Origin: a virus | IMG/VR virus record: IMGVR_UViG_3300011013_002469 | Span: 1 to 48,772 of that record | Length of the DNA stretch: 48,772 nt | Reading direction: 5' to 3' (one strand) | Part shown: piece by piece, positions 16,404 to 24,804 of the stretch | Position numbering within the stretch: position 1 is the first letter of the stretch | How the letters are laid out: every line of letters starts with the position of its first letter | The notes under the pieces: generated by a model | The model's input: only the letters and a program-made list of their open reading frames with translations | Told to the model about the DNA's origin: nothing | Database searches by the model: none | Made by a program: the position numbers and the translations under genes

Positions 16404-17496
16404 TCAACAACTCCTTCATATGTGTCCCAACATGACTGTGATCAAACTGACTGGCACATGAAATACAATCCATGCGATACGGCGAGTGTTCCGTTGAACT
16501 ATATTCATTATATATCTCTCGCATAGCTTTTGACAACTTTAAAATATCTATCTCGGACCATAGTGTCGACGCTGTGTCAAGATCTGGTAATGTGTCCACG
16601 GCCCCGAAGCATGGGACTAGTCTAGATTCAACCGCCTTGCCGACACAAAAGTCCATCCCTATTCCTTCTGTATAGATCGACGGAATACCGAGCACCATAG
16701 CTTCTAATGCTGGTATGCAAAAGGCTTCCCCACGACTAGGCATAACAAAGCAATCAACCTGATTAAGAACCGAAATGTAATCCTTTTTCGGCATCATGCC
16801 CGCCACAACTATCTCCTCTTTGTAGTTGTTGCGTATCTTTAGTCCCTTTTTGACCTGCGTACAATATCCTTGAATTGTTTCTAATGGTGCCCGAGAGGTC
16901 TTTATGAAAAGGTTTACCGGCTCTCTAGGATCGAACTCAATATGAAAGGCTTGAATAAGAGCTTTGACATTCTTTCTTTCTACAAATTCCCCAACGAAAC
17001 CAAATGTAAAGCAGTTTTCCATCTCTTGAATTTTTTCCGCAGGTTCATGTGTCGCTATATATTCTGAAACATTTATAGAATGTGGGACTATGTTTATAGG
17101 AATTGTTACACCGCTACGCCTCGCCGCGTCAACATTTTGTTGACTGGGAACCCACAGTTCGTCCATCATGTTTATTGAGTATTGCCATCCTGTTGTTGAG
17201 AAGTCGTGAGATTCTGTGTCGCAAAACCCAATGTTTTTATTATAGCTAGAGTCGTAACAGTATAGGTGGGGGAGGGTGTGTTGAATAACCACGTCGCAGT
17301 CACAGTTACTACTACGGTCCTTGTGCTTTTGTTCCAGCTCTCGTATCCTCTCGGGGTATTCCCTGTCATCTCTTTCAAAGCCAATCGCCCTAGGAACCAC
17401 CTCAATGCCAGCAGCGTCTAGTGCTAGTATATTGCCAGCACAAGCGTTTGCCCATCCAGTACCGTCCCTGTAGTTTCCTATGTATAATACTTTCAT
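16393..17496 (-). CDS. Family 4-type glycosyltransferase
   Basis: 367 residues, GT-B fold. MKVLYIGNYRDGTGWANACA is the N-terminal acceptor-domain loop. FTFGFVGEFVERKNVKALIQ marks the start of the donor domain (the 'G...rKn...li.Af' block). VMPSRGEAFCIPALEAMV followed by GIPSIYTEG is the E-x7-E region near residue 270. This is a complete enzyme of normal length. Its ATG is in an ATGA overlap with the FkbM-like gene. Confidence 0.92.
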   Translation of the reverse strand: MKVLYIGNYRDGTGWANACAGNILALDAAGIEVVPRAIGFERDDREYPERIRELEQKHKDRSSNCDCDVVIQHTLPHLYCYDSSYNKNIGFCDTESHDFSTTGWQYSINMMDELWVPSQQNVDAARRSGVTIPINIVPHSINVSEYIATHEPAEKIQEMENCFTFGFVGEFVERKNVKALIQAFHIEFDPREPVNLFIKTSRAPLETIQGYCTQVKKGLKIRNNYKEEIVVAGMMPKKDYISVLNQVDCFVMPSRGEAFCIPALEAMVLGIPSIYTEGIGMDFCVGKAVESRLVPCFGAVDTLPDLDTASTLWSEIDILKLSKAMREIYNEYSSTEHSPYRMDCISCASQFDHSHVGTHMKELLSDS

Positions 17497-18182
17497 CTTT
17501 GTAACACGTTCCTGATCTGGCTTGTGGTTAGGTTCTCAGATGATATACTTTCATATTTGTCAAACGTCTCCTGATCAACGTACCAATCCTCTACAGGCTG
17601 ATTCGGATAGAGTCCAACGTTTCCAAAAAGTACTTTGTATCCCAGAGATTGAAATTTGTCTCTAGAGCTTTCATACAGTTCTTGCCATCGACTGTCTTCA
17701 AAACATAGATGTCTGTTATGTTCAAACGTTATCATTCGGAAGCTATATGTAGAAAAATCCATATCGCTGAAAACTCGCTCTTGTGCATCATCCACATCAA
17801 AAGAAAGGTAGTCCATTTTCTTGGGAGCGTTGTGGCTCTCTAGAATGTCGTTGATGTTGGTTTTTGTTAGGTCTTCGCAAACCATTGTGCAGGAACGAAA
17901 CCTCTTGGCTTCCTCGATATATATCTCGTCGTAGTCTATCGCTATTCCGTCCCACTCTCTAAATCTCTCTAATCCGTAGGTGTTACTCATTGTGCTTATC
18001 AAAACGCCCTTGGGGTCAAGGGAACTGACGCCAGCCCCTATGTCCAAGAAGAAGCCGTTATCTATGTCTAGTACCATATTGACACAATAATCTTGACTAA
18101 ATTGTCCAAAGTCAAATGAGTATTTTATATCGCCTGTAGGTTGAGCGAGTCCGTTGAGTGCAAAATGACGCCTATTGTTCAT
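17493..18182 (-). CDS. FkbM-like methyltransferase
   Basis: 229 residues from the ATG at 18,182. FFLDIGAGVSSLDPKGV is motif I. GIAIDYDEIYIEEAKRF follows with an acidic residue for SAM, and KKMDYLSFDVDDAQERVF corresponds to the FkbM 'dfl.iDveg.e..vl' strand, with VDDAQ replacing VEGAE. MITFEHNRHLCFED completes the core. It is probably a sugar O-methyltransferase. The start sits in an ATGA overlap with the upstream transferase and has AAGGGGG before it. It diverges from the FkbM protein at 9,239. Confidence 0.7.
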   Translation of the reverse strand: MNNRRHFALNGLAQPTGDIKYSFDFGQFSQDYCVNMVLDIDNGFFLDIGAGVSSLDPKGVLISTMSNTYGLERFREWDGIAIDYDEIYIEEAKRFRSCTMVCEDLTKTNINDILESHNAPKKMDYLSFDVDDAQERVFSDMDFSTYSFRMITFEHNRHLCFEDSRWQELYESSRDKFQSLGYKVLFGNVGLYPNQPVEDWYVDQETFDKYESISSENLTTSQIRNVLQR

Positions 18183-19807
18183 CCTAACTGCCCCCTTAAC
18201 ATCTCCCATTCATTGATTTGATTTCTAAAGTGTACCATTTCGCTGCAAGCTTGTTCAAAACTAAAGGGCTGGTACTTGTCCATTGACGGAAGATGGTTCT
18301 CGTTGAAATAAAAATCGTCATCCTTATTGTGGACTCGGTACTTAAACGTGCAGTCTCGCATTATTTTTGCCCACAGGTAATTGCCAATCCATTCTGGCTT
18401 GTGTAGTATGTCAGTGAATATAAAGTTCACCTTATCTGCTAAGTCTATAATATTATCAGGCAAATGCGATGCTGGCTGATGTATCTGTGGCGGAGAGTGC
18501 CATGTTTCGCTGAGATCTTTCATAGGTATAGACATTAGGTGCTTTGCCCAGATGTCTGCGGTTTTATCCCAGCTATAGTGCTCTCTCGCTGTTCGGGATA
18601 CTTCCAAGCCCATGTTTCTCAAGTTCTCGCGGCGAGAGACTAGCGACTTTAAGGTCTCTACAAACTTGTCGTTGTTTGGAATTGCCCTATAGCACCCCGT
18701 TTCGCACTCCATAGAGTACGACAACGGATCAATACCAATGCCACCTATATTGTCTACAACCGATTCCATCGCGGAATAGTATGTCGATACGACGGGTACA
18801 CCAGCGTAGGCCGCCTCTAGCTGAGGCATCCCAAAGCCCTCGCTGTTAGCATACTGGACATAAATGTCAAATAGGTTATAGACCTTGTTTAGCCCATGTT
18901 CATCGACTGGGTTTTCTAACCCAACCATCTGTCTCTTAAGTTTTTTACATCTCTCACAATATCCCACGGAGTCCTGAAAGAAATCCGCTTGAAGTGTTTT
19001 ACAATCTGCACACTTGTAGGAAAACAGAACCCTGTTGCTAAGTCCAAACCTATCTAAGAGCTGCGGAGTTTCCCATCCAATGTCTGGATAGTACTTGTGG
19101 CAGTAAAGGAACAAATTCGGATTTTTGGTTTCGTCTAAGAGTTGCCTGAAGGCTTTGAAGAGGTCGGGATAGAGTTTCCTGCGTTGGTTTCTCATCACTG
19201 TCCCAATTATGATAGAGTCGGGGTGTATGCCCATTGACTCTTTGTGGGCAGCTTTGCTATCAACGGGACAGAAAGCTTCGCTCGCTGCGGGGGACGCAAC
19301 ATCAACGAAGTTGAGGTTGTCGCACTGTTCCATCATTACGTCTCTGCCAAATTCAGAATATGCGAAGACTGAATCAGCGGACTGAAAAGTATTAATCCAC
19401 TGGGGGTGCTGCGGCGTTGCGTCCACGGTTGGCATTATGGCCCAGTGGAACAAATCGCGAAATGGTGATCGTTGTTGATATTCAAACATCCACCAGTCAC
19501 GGATATCCATCACAATATCCGGCTTAAAGTCCAGCAAGACGCTATTGAACGTTTGCTCCCCAAATACCTTCGTGGGAGTCCCCTTGTACGATTCAAACTC
19601 TGGAGAATCGTTAGTCGGTCTATTGGGATAGACCTTCCAAGGCGTCGTTTGGATCTCAGTGTTGTTAACACTAGCGTAACAGGCTAACTCCGCAACCTGT
19701 AAATCTTGGATTTGAGATAACCTGTTCAGAACCTCTCTTGTGTAGACGGCGTATCCCGTATTCTTCCAAGAGGCTTCTGAAACAAACAAGACCTTCTTTT
19801 TTCTCAT
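18179..19807 (-). CDS. Large family 4-type glycosyltransferase with zinc-ribbon insertion
   Basis: 542 residues from the ATG at 19,807. The N-terminal domain begins KKVLFVSEASWKNTGYAVYT. The donor domain has IGTVMRNQRRKLYPDLFKAF and YANSEGFGMPQLEAAYAGVP followed by VVSTYYS. Between these lies a CADC...CERC insertion (two CxxC pairs about 17 residues apart), which suggests a zinc ribbon inside the donor domain. A C-terminal extension of about 120 residues ends in helical, charged sequence. The ATG is preceded by TTGGGAG; a TTG 15 bases upstream is the alternative. It is the first glycan gene after the SSB gene, 11 bases away. Confidence 0.88.
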   Translation of the reverse strand: MRKKKVLFVSEASWKNTGYAVYTREVLNRLSQIQDLQVAELACYASVNNTEIQTTPWKVYPNRPTNDSPEFESYKGTPTKVFGEQTFNSVLLDFKPDIVMDIRDWWMFEYQQRSPFRDLFHWAIMPTVDATPQHPQWINTFQSADSVFAYSEFGRDVMMEQCDNLNFVDVASPAASEAFCPVDSKAAHKESMGIHPDSIIIGTVMRNQRRKLYPDLFKAFRQLLDETKNPNLFLYCHKYYPDIGWETPQLLDRFGLSNRVLFSYKCADCKTLQADFFQDSVGYCERCKKLKRQMVGLENPVDEHGLNKVYNLFDIYVQYANSEGFGMPQLEAAYAGVPVVSTYYSAMESVVDNIGGIGIDPLSYSMECETGCYRAIPNNDKFVETLKSLVSRRENLRNMGLEVSRTAREHYSWDKTADIWAKHLMSIPMKDLSETWHSPPQIHQPASHLPDNIIDLADKVNFIFTDILHKPEWIGNYLWAKIMRDCTFKYRVHNKDDDFYFNENHLPSMDKYQPFSFEQACSEMVHFRNQINEWEMLRGQLG

Positions 19808-19818
19808 CAAACTCCCAA

Positions 19819-20121
19819 TCAATGTAGAATCTTAAAGCTTGTCACCCTGAAGATAACGCCGTCTTCATTTTCAGACTCAGCGTCATTTCTTGCTATAGCT
19901 TCAACTGCCATCATACATCCGTCGTAGGAGTATTTTTCTATGGCTTGTGCCGCTGTGTCCCACGCCTCAAAATCTAAGTATGTAAAAGATCTTATTTTTT
20001 CCCCATCTTTTCCTCGTCGGTACTCCTCTATCTCTAGAGTGAACCTAACGACCGACACCCCATTCTCAAGACTCACATCTGGATCGTCAGCGACCTTTCC
20101 TAGAAAATGACATTTGTTCAT
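19819..20121 (-). CDS. ssb: Single-stranded DNA-binding protein, OB-fold only
   Basis: 100 residues. MNKCHFLGKVADDPDVSLEN, VVRFTLEIEEYRR and FTYLDFEAWDTAAQAIEKY match the first half of bacterial SSB (strand 1, the 'arFtlA' strand and the 'fi.c.awgk.Ae...kyl.kG' segment). GVIFRVTSFKILH is the last strand. The protein stops at the OB fold. It lacks the disordered linker and acidic C-terminal tip that recruit partners in bacterial SSB. It sits nine bases after the polymerase C-half with an AAAGGA ribosome site, and should coat template during phage replication. Confidence 0.85.
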   Translation of the reverse strand: MNKCHFLGKVADDPDVSLENGVSVVRFTLEIEEYRRGKDGEKIRSFTYLDFEAWDTAAQAIEKYSYDGCMMAVEAIARNDAESENEDGVIFRVTSFKILH

Positions 20122-20130
20122 TGTGTCCTT

Positions 20131-21708
20131 TCAAATCTGCGACACTTGGTTGACTATTAGGGATGTTTTATCTCTTTTAGAAGTCTCACCAATCATCAAT
20201 ACTGTATTACCTTCAACAAGCAAATCCCTATGCTCTTCATAACACTCTGGAAACACGGTAATTGAGTCAATAGAACCGCTGCCATCCTCAGCACATAAGA
20301 ACGCCATCAACTGGCCGGGGTTCTTGCCACGCTTCGTTTTATAAGTTCTGACCGATACAATTTGGGCTGCGAGATTTGCTTTACCTGTTATCGTCCCATT
20401 TGCTATGTCTTTGCACATAGAAGTGACTATGTTTAGCTCTATTCCATCAATTTTATCGCATGTTAAAGAGCAGCTCATATACTTCTCTTCATCTATAGCA
20501 ATTGTGCTAGCTCTGTCGTTTAAATCATAGAAAGGACTTTTTAATGAGTTCTGAATGTCTACAACTGTTGTCATTCTCCTCGAATTGACTTTAATGGTGT
20601 TGAACATGTGCCCAATGCAGTCAGCCAAACTGTCGGCAAACAGAGCTGGGTTTTCACCGCAGTGGTTATCGGCTATAGCTTTTTGTTCTCGTGCTGAAAG
20701 TTGTTTCCAGCTATCAAACTCGTATAACATCTGTTGTCTGCTAGTTGTGTTGTTTTCGCCATTAAAAGCCCCCACGGAAATCAGGGAAATAACAGATCTC
20801 TTGTTAAGATTTAGTTGATAAATTATCTTGACTAGACAATCTATCCAACCATATTTCGTAATGTCGGTGGTTTTTACAAGCTCTTCCAGCTTTTCACATT
20901 CCTTGACGCCAACATTTTTGATGTGCCTAAGTCCAAAATAGATAACGTCTTTGTCTCTACTGCGTGTAAAATCAGTATAAAGATGTTGTAGTCTTGGTGG
21001 CAACACCTCGATGTCTGACATCTTGGCGTCCATGATAAGCTGTTTTTTCTCTATATCCGGCTTCGGTTTCTTATCAGACCTATTGAGATACTTTTCATAG
21101 AACTTCTTAAGCCTGTATGTCTTACAGTATGCCGACCAATAGGCGTTCAGGGCATATGACACGGCGTGAGATTTGTTGAAAGCGTATCTGTTGGATTTCT
21201 CGATCCAAGAGAAAAGTTCCTCTGCTACCTCGTTGGTAATGATACCCTTCTTCTCAGTTCCCTTTAGAAAAGTTTTCTTTACTTTCTCCATTAGATCGGC
21301 CTTCTTTTTACCAATGGCTTTTCTTAGAGCGTCGGCTTCCTTGAGGTCAAAACCAGCCAGCACCTGAGCGATCTTCATGGACTGCTCTTGGTATACAAGC
21401 ACCCCGTAAGTTTCTTTAAGAATAGGCTCTAGGGATTCATGTAGGTACTCCACAGGGCTGTTTGGCTTGCCAGCCTTTCTATCCGCGTATACCTGCGTCA
21501 TACTTTTTCCGTCCGAGTCTTTGGCCTTAAGACATCCCGGTCGAATGAGGCTGATAAGTGCCGCCAACTCCTTAACGTTCCTTGGCTTCACCTCTTTGGC
21601 CCAGTGTTTTCCCAGACTGGACTCTAGTTGAAAAACCCCTTTGGTGTTCCCATCGCAAATTAAATCCCACACCGCAGGATCTTCAAAATCATTAATATTA
21701 AACGACAT
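20131..21708 (-). CDS. dnaE: DNA polymerase III alpha subunit, C-terminal half (fingers to OB domain)
   Basis: 525 residues from the ATG at 21,708. The first lines DFEDPAVWDLICDGNTKGVF and QLESSLGKHW begin where the fingers region of DnaE begins. LVYQEQSMKIAQVLAGF, ADALRKAIGKKKADLM, RYAFNKSHAVSYALNAYWSA, a helix-hairpin-helix (FGLRHIKNVGVKE) and a C-terminal OB fold (residues about 430-525) follow in the normal order. The three palm aspartates are in the other half at 22,604. A tau-binding tail like that of E. coli is absent. A longer frame adds ten residues, but the ATG at 21,708 follows AAGGGCG and overlaps the exonuclease by 11 bases. The two halves presumably assemble to work. Confidence 0.93.
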   Translation of the reverse strand: MSFNINDFEDPAVWDLICDGNTKGVFQLESSLGKHWAKEVKPRNVKELAALISLIRPGCLKAKDSDGKSMTQVYADRKAGKPNSPVEYLHESLEPILKETYGVLVYQEQSMKIAQVLAGFDLKEADALRKAIGKKKADLMEKVKKTFLKGTEKKGIITNEVAEELFSWIEKSNRYAFNKSHAVSYALNAYWSAYCKTYRLKKFYEKYLNRSDKKPKPDIEKKQLIMDAKMSDIEVLPPRLQHLYTDFTRSRDKDVIYFGLRHIKNVGVKECEKLEELVKTTDITKYGWIDCLVKIIYQLNLNKRSVISLISVGAFNGENNTTSRQQMLYEFDSWKQLSAREQKAIADNHCGENPALFADSLADCIGHMFNTIKVNSRRMTTVVDIQNSLKSPFYDLNDRASTIAIDEEKYMSCSLTCDKIDGIELNIVTSMCKDIANGTITGKANLAAQIVSVRTYKTKRGKNPGQLMAFLCAEDGSGSIDSITVFPECYEEHRDLLVEGNTVLMIGETSKRDKTSLIVNQVSQI

Positions 21709-22384
21709 ACATTTCGCCCTTGGCAAACGCCTTCTCAAATTTAATCTTCTTAGATAGATTCCTCTGCATCTTCAAAAACTTAATAAGAATATTAGCAGTA
21801 TCTTTTACGTCCTGTAAAGCGTCATGAGCATTCTCTTTGGACATACCGAAGTAATCACGCATATAATCCATGCTGTAACCTTTAACGTCGGCATTGTTTT
21901 CAAACCAACAGTAAACATGCTGCATCAGATCCATTGTAAAGATAGGATTGAATAGTTTTTGACGACCTCTCTTTTCATCAATCGGGCCATACATCTGGCA
22001 CATGCGTTCGACGATAGGCATATCATAACCATTGATATTATAGCCAGCGGCGATTGGAGCATAGTAACTCGTCTTCTTGAAGTTATACTTGTCGCAAAAC
22101 TGTGCGAATTTTTTCCAAACCGTCTTGGGAAGCGGTGCCCTAGCAAGCTTCGCCCTCGTCTTTCCAGTCACCTCCAGTGCCTCGTCTTCTACAGGATCAA
22201 AACCAGCAGCAATAGCCTTTTCGTCATTGAGAATTGGTCGTATTTCGCTATTGAACACTCCACCCGGTTGCAAAGTGAGTTTTCGAGCATGAATAGCGAC
22301 AGCAGCGATTTGTGTTGGCTGACACTTATGCGGATTTCTGCCCCCCGTCTCGAAGTCAAAAACAATTATGTCTCTATAATTCAT
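21698..22384 (-). CDS. dnaQ: DnaQ-type 3'-5' proofreading exonuclease
   Basis: 228 residues of the DEDDh family. ExoI is IIVFDFETGG (Asp10, Glu12), ExoII is AGYNINGYDMPIVERM (Asp), and ExoIII is AHDALQDVKDTANIL (His and Asp). The usual DnaQ domain is about 180 residues; the extra length lies between ExoI and ExoII (residues about 50-100). It would remove mispaired 3' ends for the split polymerase whose halves flank it. The PHP domain of that polymerase has lost its metal ligands, so proofreading probably rests on this protein. Its ATG is three bases after the 75-residue gene, behind GGAGAGATAG. Confidence 0.93.
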   Translation of the reverse strand: MNYRDIIVFDFETGGRNPHKCQPTQIAAVAIHARKLTLQPGGVFNSEIRPILNDEKAIAAGFDPVEDEALEVTGKTRAKLARAPLPKTVWKKFAQFCDKYNFKKTSYYAPIAAGYNINGYDMPIVERMCQMYGPIDEKRGRQKLFNPIFTMDLMQHVYCWFENNADVKGYSMDYMRDYFGMSKENAHDALQDVKDTANILIKFLKMQRNLSKKIKFEKAFAKGEMYVV

Positions 22385-22386
22385 AT

Positions 22387-22611
22387 CTATCTCTCCGATC
22401 TTAATTCCATAAATTTATCAATTGCCTCATCCAAAGTGTGGAAAAGAGCGTGAAATCTGAGTCTGTCACACCATACCTGATACTTGGCCCGTGGCACACC
22501 GACCTTGGTTCTTAAGTAGTCCTCTAGGTTGCACACCGACACACCATTGCTATCGATTGAACATCCAGAGTAAACAACAGACTTATACTCTTCTCTACTA
22601 GCACTAATCAT
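22387..22611 (-). CDS. Small unknown protein inside the polymerase locus
   Basis: 74 residues from the ATG at 22,611; a GTG one codon earlier is equally spaced from GGAG. The sequence has three short beta-like stretches and a C-terminal helix (KYQVWCDRLRFHALFHTLDE, then AIDKFMEL). That 'strand-turn-strand, t.deA...f.el' pattern is faintly like AP2 or similar small DNA-binding domains. It overlaps the end of the polymerase N-half by eight bases and precedes the exonuclease by two. It may be a replication accessory factor or the remnant of the element that split the polymerase gene. Function unknown. Confidence 0.5.
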   Translation of the reverse strand: MISASREEYKSVVYSGCSIDSNGVSVCNLEDYLRTKVGVPRAKYQVWCDRLRFHALFHTLDEAIDKFMELRSER

Positions 22612-24202
22612 CACTCGAAATCTCCATTATTTTTGATAATAAGTCAATACCTAGAACATCAAACTTCACATGGCCCTGAATCTCTAGATCCCCCATGTCA
22701 AAGGCGGCGACAGTATCTCCCGATTTATCTTTAGTCATCGGACATACATCTGCCAGCTTGTGTTTTGAAATAATCACACCCGCTGGGTGCTTTCCTTGCG
22801 ATTTATTGGTTCCCTCTATTTTTATTGCTTGCTCAAACAAATGTGAAAGCGGCCCATCTAGATTTCCTTCGTCATCCAGTAGGCACCAGTTTTTTAAGCT
22901 TTCTGGTTCATTTTCAAGTGTCCACTTTATGATAGACTTGTCGTCCATAAGCTCAAGCTGATCAGAGATCTTAGCCTCATCGGGGATACTCTCTGTTATC
23001 GCATTCATCTCCGCAAATGACACAGCGTCATTCGCTCTCAACACCTCTTTGATCGCAGCACGCCCCTGAAGTCTGCCAAACGTGATCATCTGTGCGACAT
23101 TCGGTTCTCCATATTTTTGTTTGATATAATCAATTACCTCGTCTCGGTGTTCTGCCGGTACGTCCATATCGATATCCGGTAGCGAAACATAATCTTCTGT
23201 GTTCCTTCCCTCGTTGTAGAACCTCTCAAACAACAGGTCGTATTCTATGGGATCAACGTCAGTAATGTTGAGTAGATAGGATACAAGGCATCCAGCAGCC
23301 GACCCTCTCCCCGGTCCTGCTAGCCAACCCTGTTTTTTGACGAAGTTTACGATATCCTGAACAATAAGGAAATATCCGGCAAGGTTAGCTTTGAGTATGA
23401 CTTTCAGCTCGCGACGTATTCTGTCGGCATATATGTCTCTATCCTCTTCGTTGTCTACCCTACCGCTTGGAAGCAGTCTTTGCCGCCACCCCTCTCTACA
23501 TAGGTCTGTTAAGTATTCGTCTTCATCCATTTCTTCAGGACATTCAAAAGCTGGCAACATTGGCTTGTCGGCAACCTCGTAATCCTCGCAGAGAGACGCT
23601 ATCTGGTTGACTATATCTACTTCTTTGTAAGATTCGGACTCGGAAGGAGACGGCAAATGAAAGCCATCAGATGTAAAAAATTCCTCATTGTCAACTTCTT
23701 GCCTATTCTTTATAAGCGTATCAACCTTTTTTAATGTGGTTTTCATGCCCGAACATAGAAGAACCCTGTGACAATCCGCCTCGTCCTCGGTCACATAGTA
23801 TACCTTGTGGTTGTTGTAATCATATTGAAAATGATTTGTTTTGAATAGTTTTTTGAAGCCGTTCGAGTCTGGAGAGACGCATATAACATCACCCTGCTCC
23901 GCAATGCCTTTTAACACAGTTAGGTTTTGGCTGGATACGTATTTGATTAGATCCATCCATCCCCTCTTGTTTTTGGCAAACAGCAGGTAGTCCTCGAAGT
24001 CGCAGCCTATGATGGGCTTGATTCCACGCTTCCTGCACTCTTGATGAAAATTAACGGCCCCAGAAAGCGTCTTAATATCCGCTATTCCGCACGCCGTGTA
24101 TCCATAAGAGCTGCACTGTTGTGCCAAAGCTCCACTCTTGCAAAAGGCTTGCTGTAGGCTGTAGTGAGTCTTGCAATTCAATGGTGTCCAATTTGAATTC
24201 AT
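22604..24202 (-). CDS. dnaE: DNA polymerase III alpha subunit, N-terminal half (PHP and palm)
   Basis: 532 residues. A PHP-like domain (residues 1 to about 200) starts LNCKTHYSLQQAFCKSGALA and GIKPIIGCDFEDYLLF. The usual H-x-H and LTDHGN metal positions are changed (N, K and IADIKT), so PHP catalysis is probably lost. The palm follows: WLAGPGRGSAAGCLVSYL, then PDIDMDVPAEHRDEVIDYI (first two catalytic Asp, about residues 342-346), QMITFGRLQGRAAIKEV, HPAGVIIS, and GHVKFDVLGIDLLSKI, where the Asp near residue 516 is the third catalytic residue. The protein ends 13 residues later, just before the fingers. ATGA overlap with the methyltransferase upstream. Confidence 0.93.
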   Translation of the reverse strand: MNSNWTPLNCKTHYSLQQAFCKSGALAQQCSSYGYTACGIADIKTLSGAVNFHQECRKRGIKPIIGCDFEDYLLFAKNKRGWMDLIKYVSSQNLTVLKGIAEQGDVICVSPDSNGFKKLFKTNHFQYDYNNHKVYYVTEDEADCHRVLLCSGMKTTLKKVDTLIKNRQEVDNEEFFTSDGFHLPSPSESESYKEVDIVNQIASLCEDYEVADKPMLPAFECPEEMDEDEYLTDLCREGWRQRLLPSGRVDNEEDRDIYADRIRRELKVILKANLAGYFLIVQDIVNFVKKQGWLAGPGRGSAAGCLVSYLLNITDVDPIEYDLLFERFYNEGRNTEDYVSLPDIDMDVPAEHRDEVIDYIKQKYGEPNVAQMITFGRLQGRAAIKEVLRANDAVSFAEMNAITESIPDEAKISDQLELMDDKSIIKWTLENEPESLKNWCLLDDEGNLDGPLSHLFEQAIKIEGTNKSQGKHPAGVIISKHKLADVCPMTKDKSGDTVAAFDMGDLEIQGHVKFDVLGIDLLSKIMEISSDD

Positions 24203-24804
24203 TTACTGTGCGATCCTTCTGGTTTGTGGTAGTTCGAGTGCGGTTCTGGCCATAGATCCATTATGTCATGAATCCTTCTTTCTCGAATACTCCACTCAAT
24301 ATTATCTTCCCAATATAACTCTAGTGCCATACTAGGTCTAAAAAATTCTTCTAACATTGGCAGCTCGGCGGGCATAATTCTAGCCTGTATTGCTATCGCC
24401 TTGGGTTCGGCAATTAGCTTCATATTTACGTCATCAAAGTTCATCCACCAAACGTGCTCCTCCCTGTTTCCATACGTGAAGTTATCGAACAAAGGAAGAG
24501 GAACTTCTATGTAGCCACGCTTTGCAATCCTAGACAACTCCGTTAAAAATTTATCTAGATCATGCATATGTTCGGCTATGTGGCTAGCTATAACAAAATC
24601 GAACCGCTTGTCATCAAAAGGGGTATTAGCCGCGTCCGACTGAACAAAACGTTTTTCTGGATATAGATCCGTGTGATCGACCATATCAGAAAGGGTTTGT
24701 GCCTCTTCCCAAGCGAATCGACCACATCCCAAATCTAATATTTCCCATGTGTTGTTGTCTCTCAGCACTTGGAGAATATGGCTCTTGTGGGTTCTTTTAA
24801 TCAT
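24199..24804 (-). CDS. SAM-dependent methyltransferase
   Basis: 201 residues. Motif I is EILDLGCGRFAWEEA (residues 21-35). DHTDLYPEKRFVQSDAANTP supplies the acidic loop and motif II. FDFVIASHIAEHMHDLDKFL is the Methyltransf_11 post-motif, then GYIEVPLPLFDN. The C-terminal cap includes HVWWMNFDD. It resembles the small-molecule or sugar methyltransferases of the glycan cluster more than DNA methyltransferases (no DPPY-type motif), yet it lies between replication genes with ATGA overlaps on both sides. The target is unknown. Confidence 0.75.
   Translation of the reverse strand: MIKRTHKSHILQVLRDNNTWEILDLGCGRFAWEEAQTLSDMVDHTDLYPEKRFVQSDAANTPFDDKRFDFVIASHIAEHMHDLDKFLTELSRIAKRGYIEVPLPLFDNFTYGNREEHVWWMNFDDVNMKLIAEPKAIAIQARIMPAELPMLEEFFRPSMALELYWEDNIEWSIRERRIHDIMDLWPEPHSNYHKPEGSHSK

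Noticed and set aside
20131-24202. Split intein as the cause of the two-part polymerase
   Set aside because: The halves end and begin with polymerase sequence and stop/start codons. No intein blocks such as an N-terminal CLS-type start or a C-terminal HN before Cys/Ser were found. The cyanobacterial DnaE intein site (before the FNKSH segment) is far downstream, inside the C-half.
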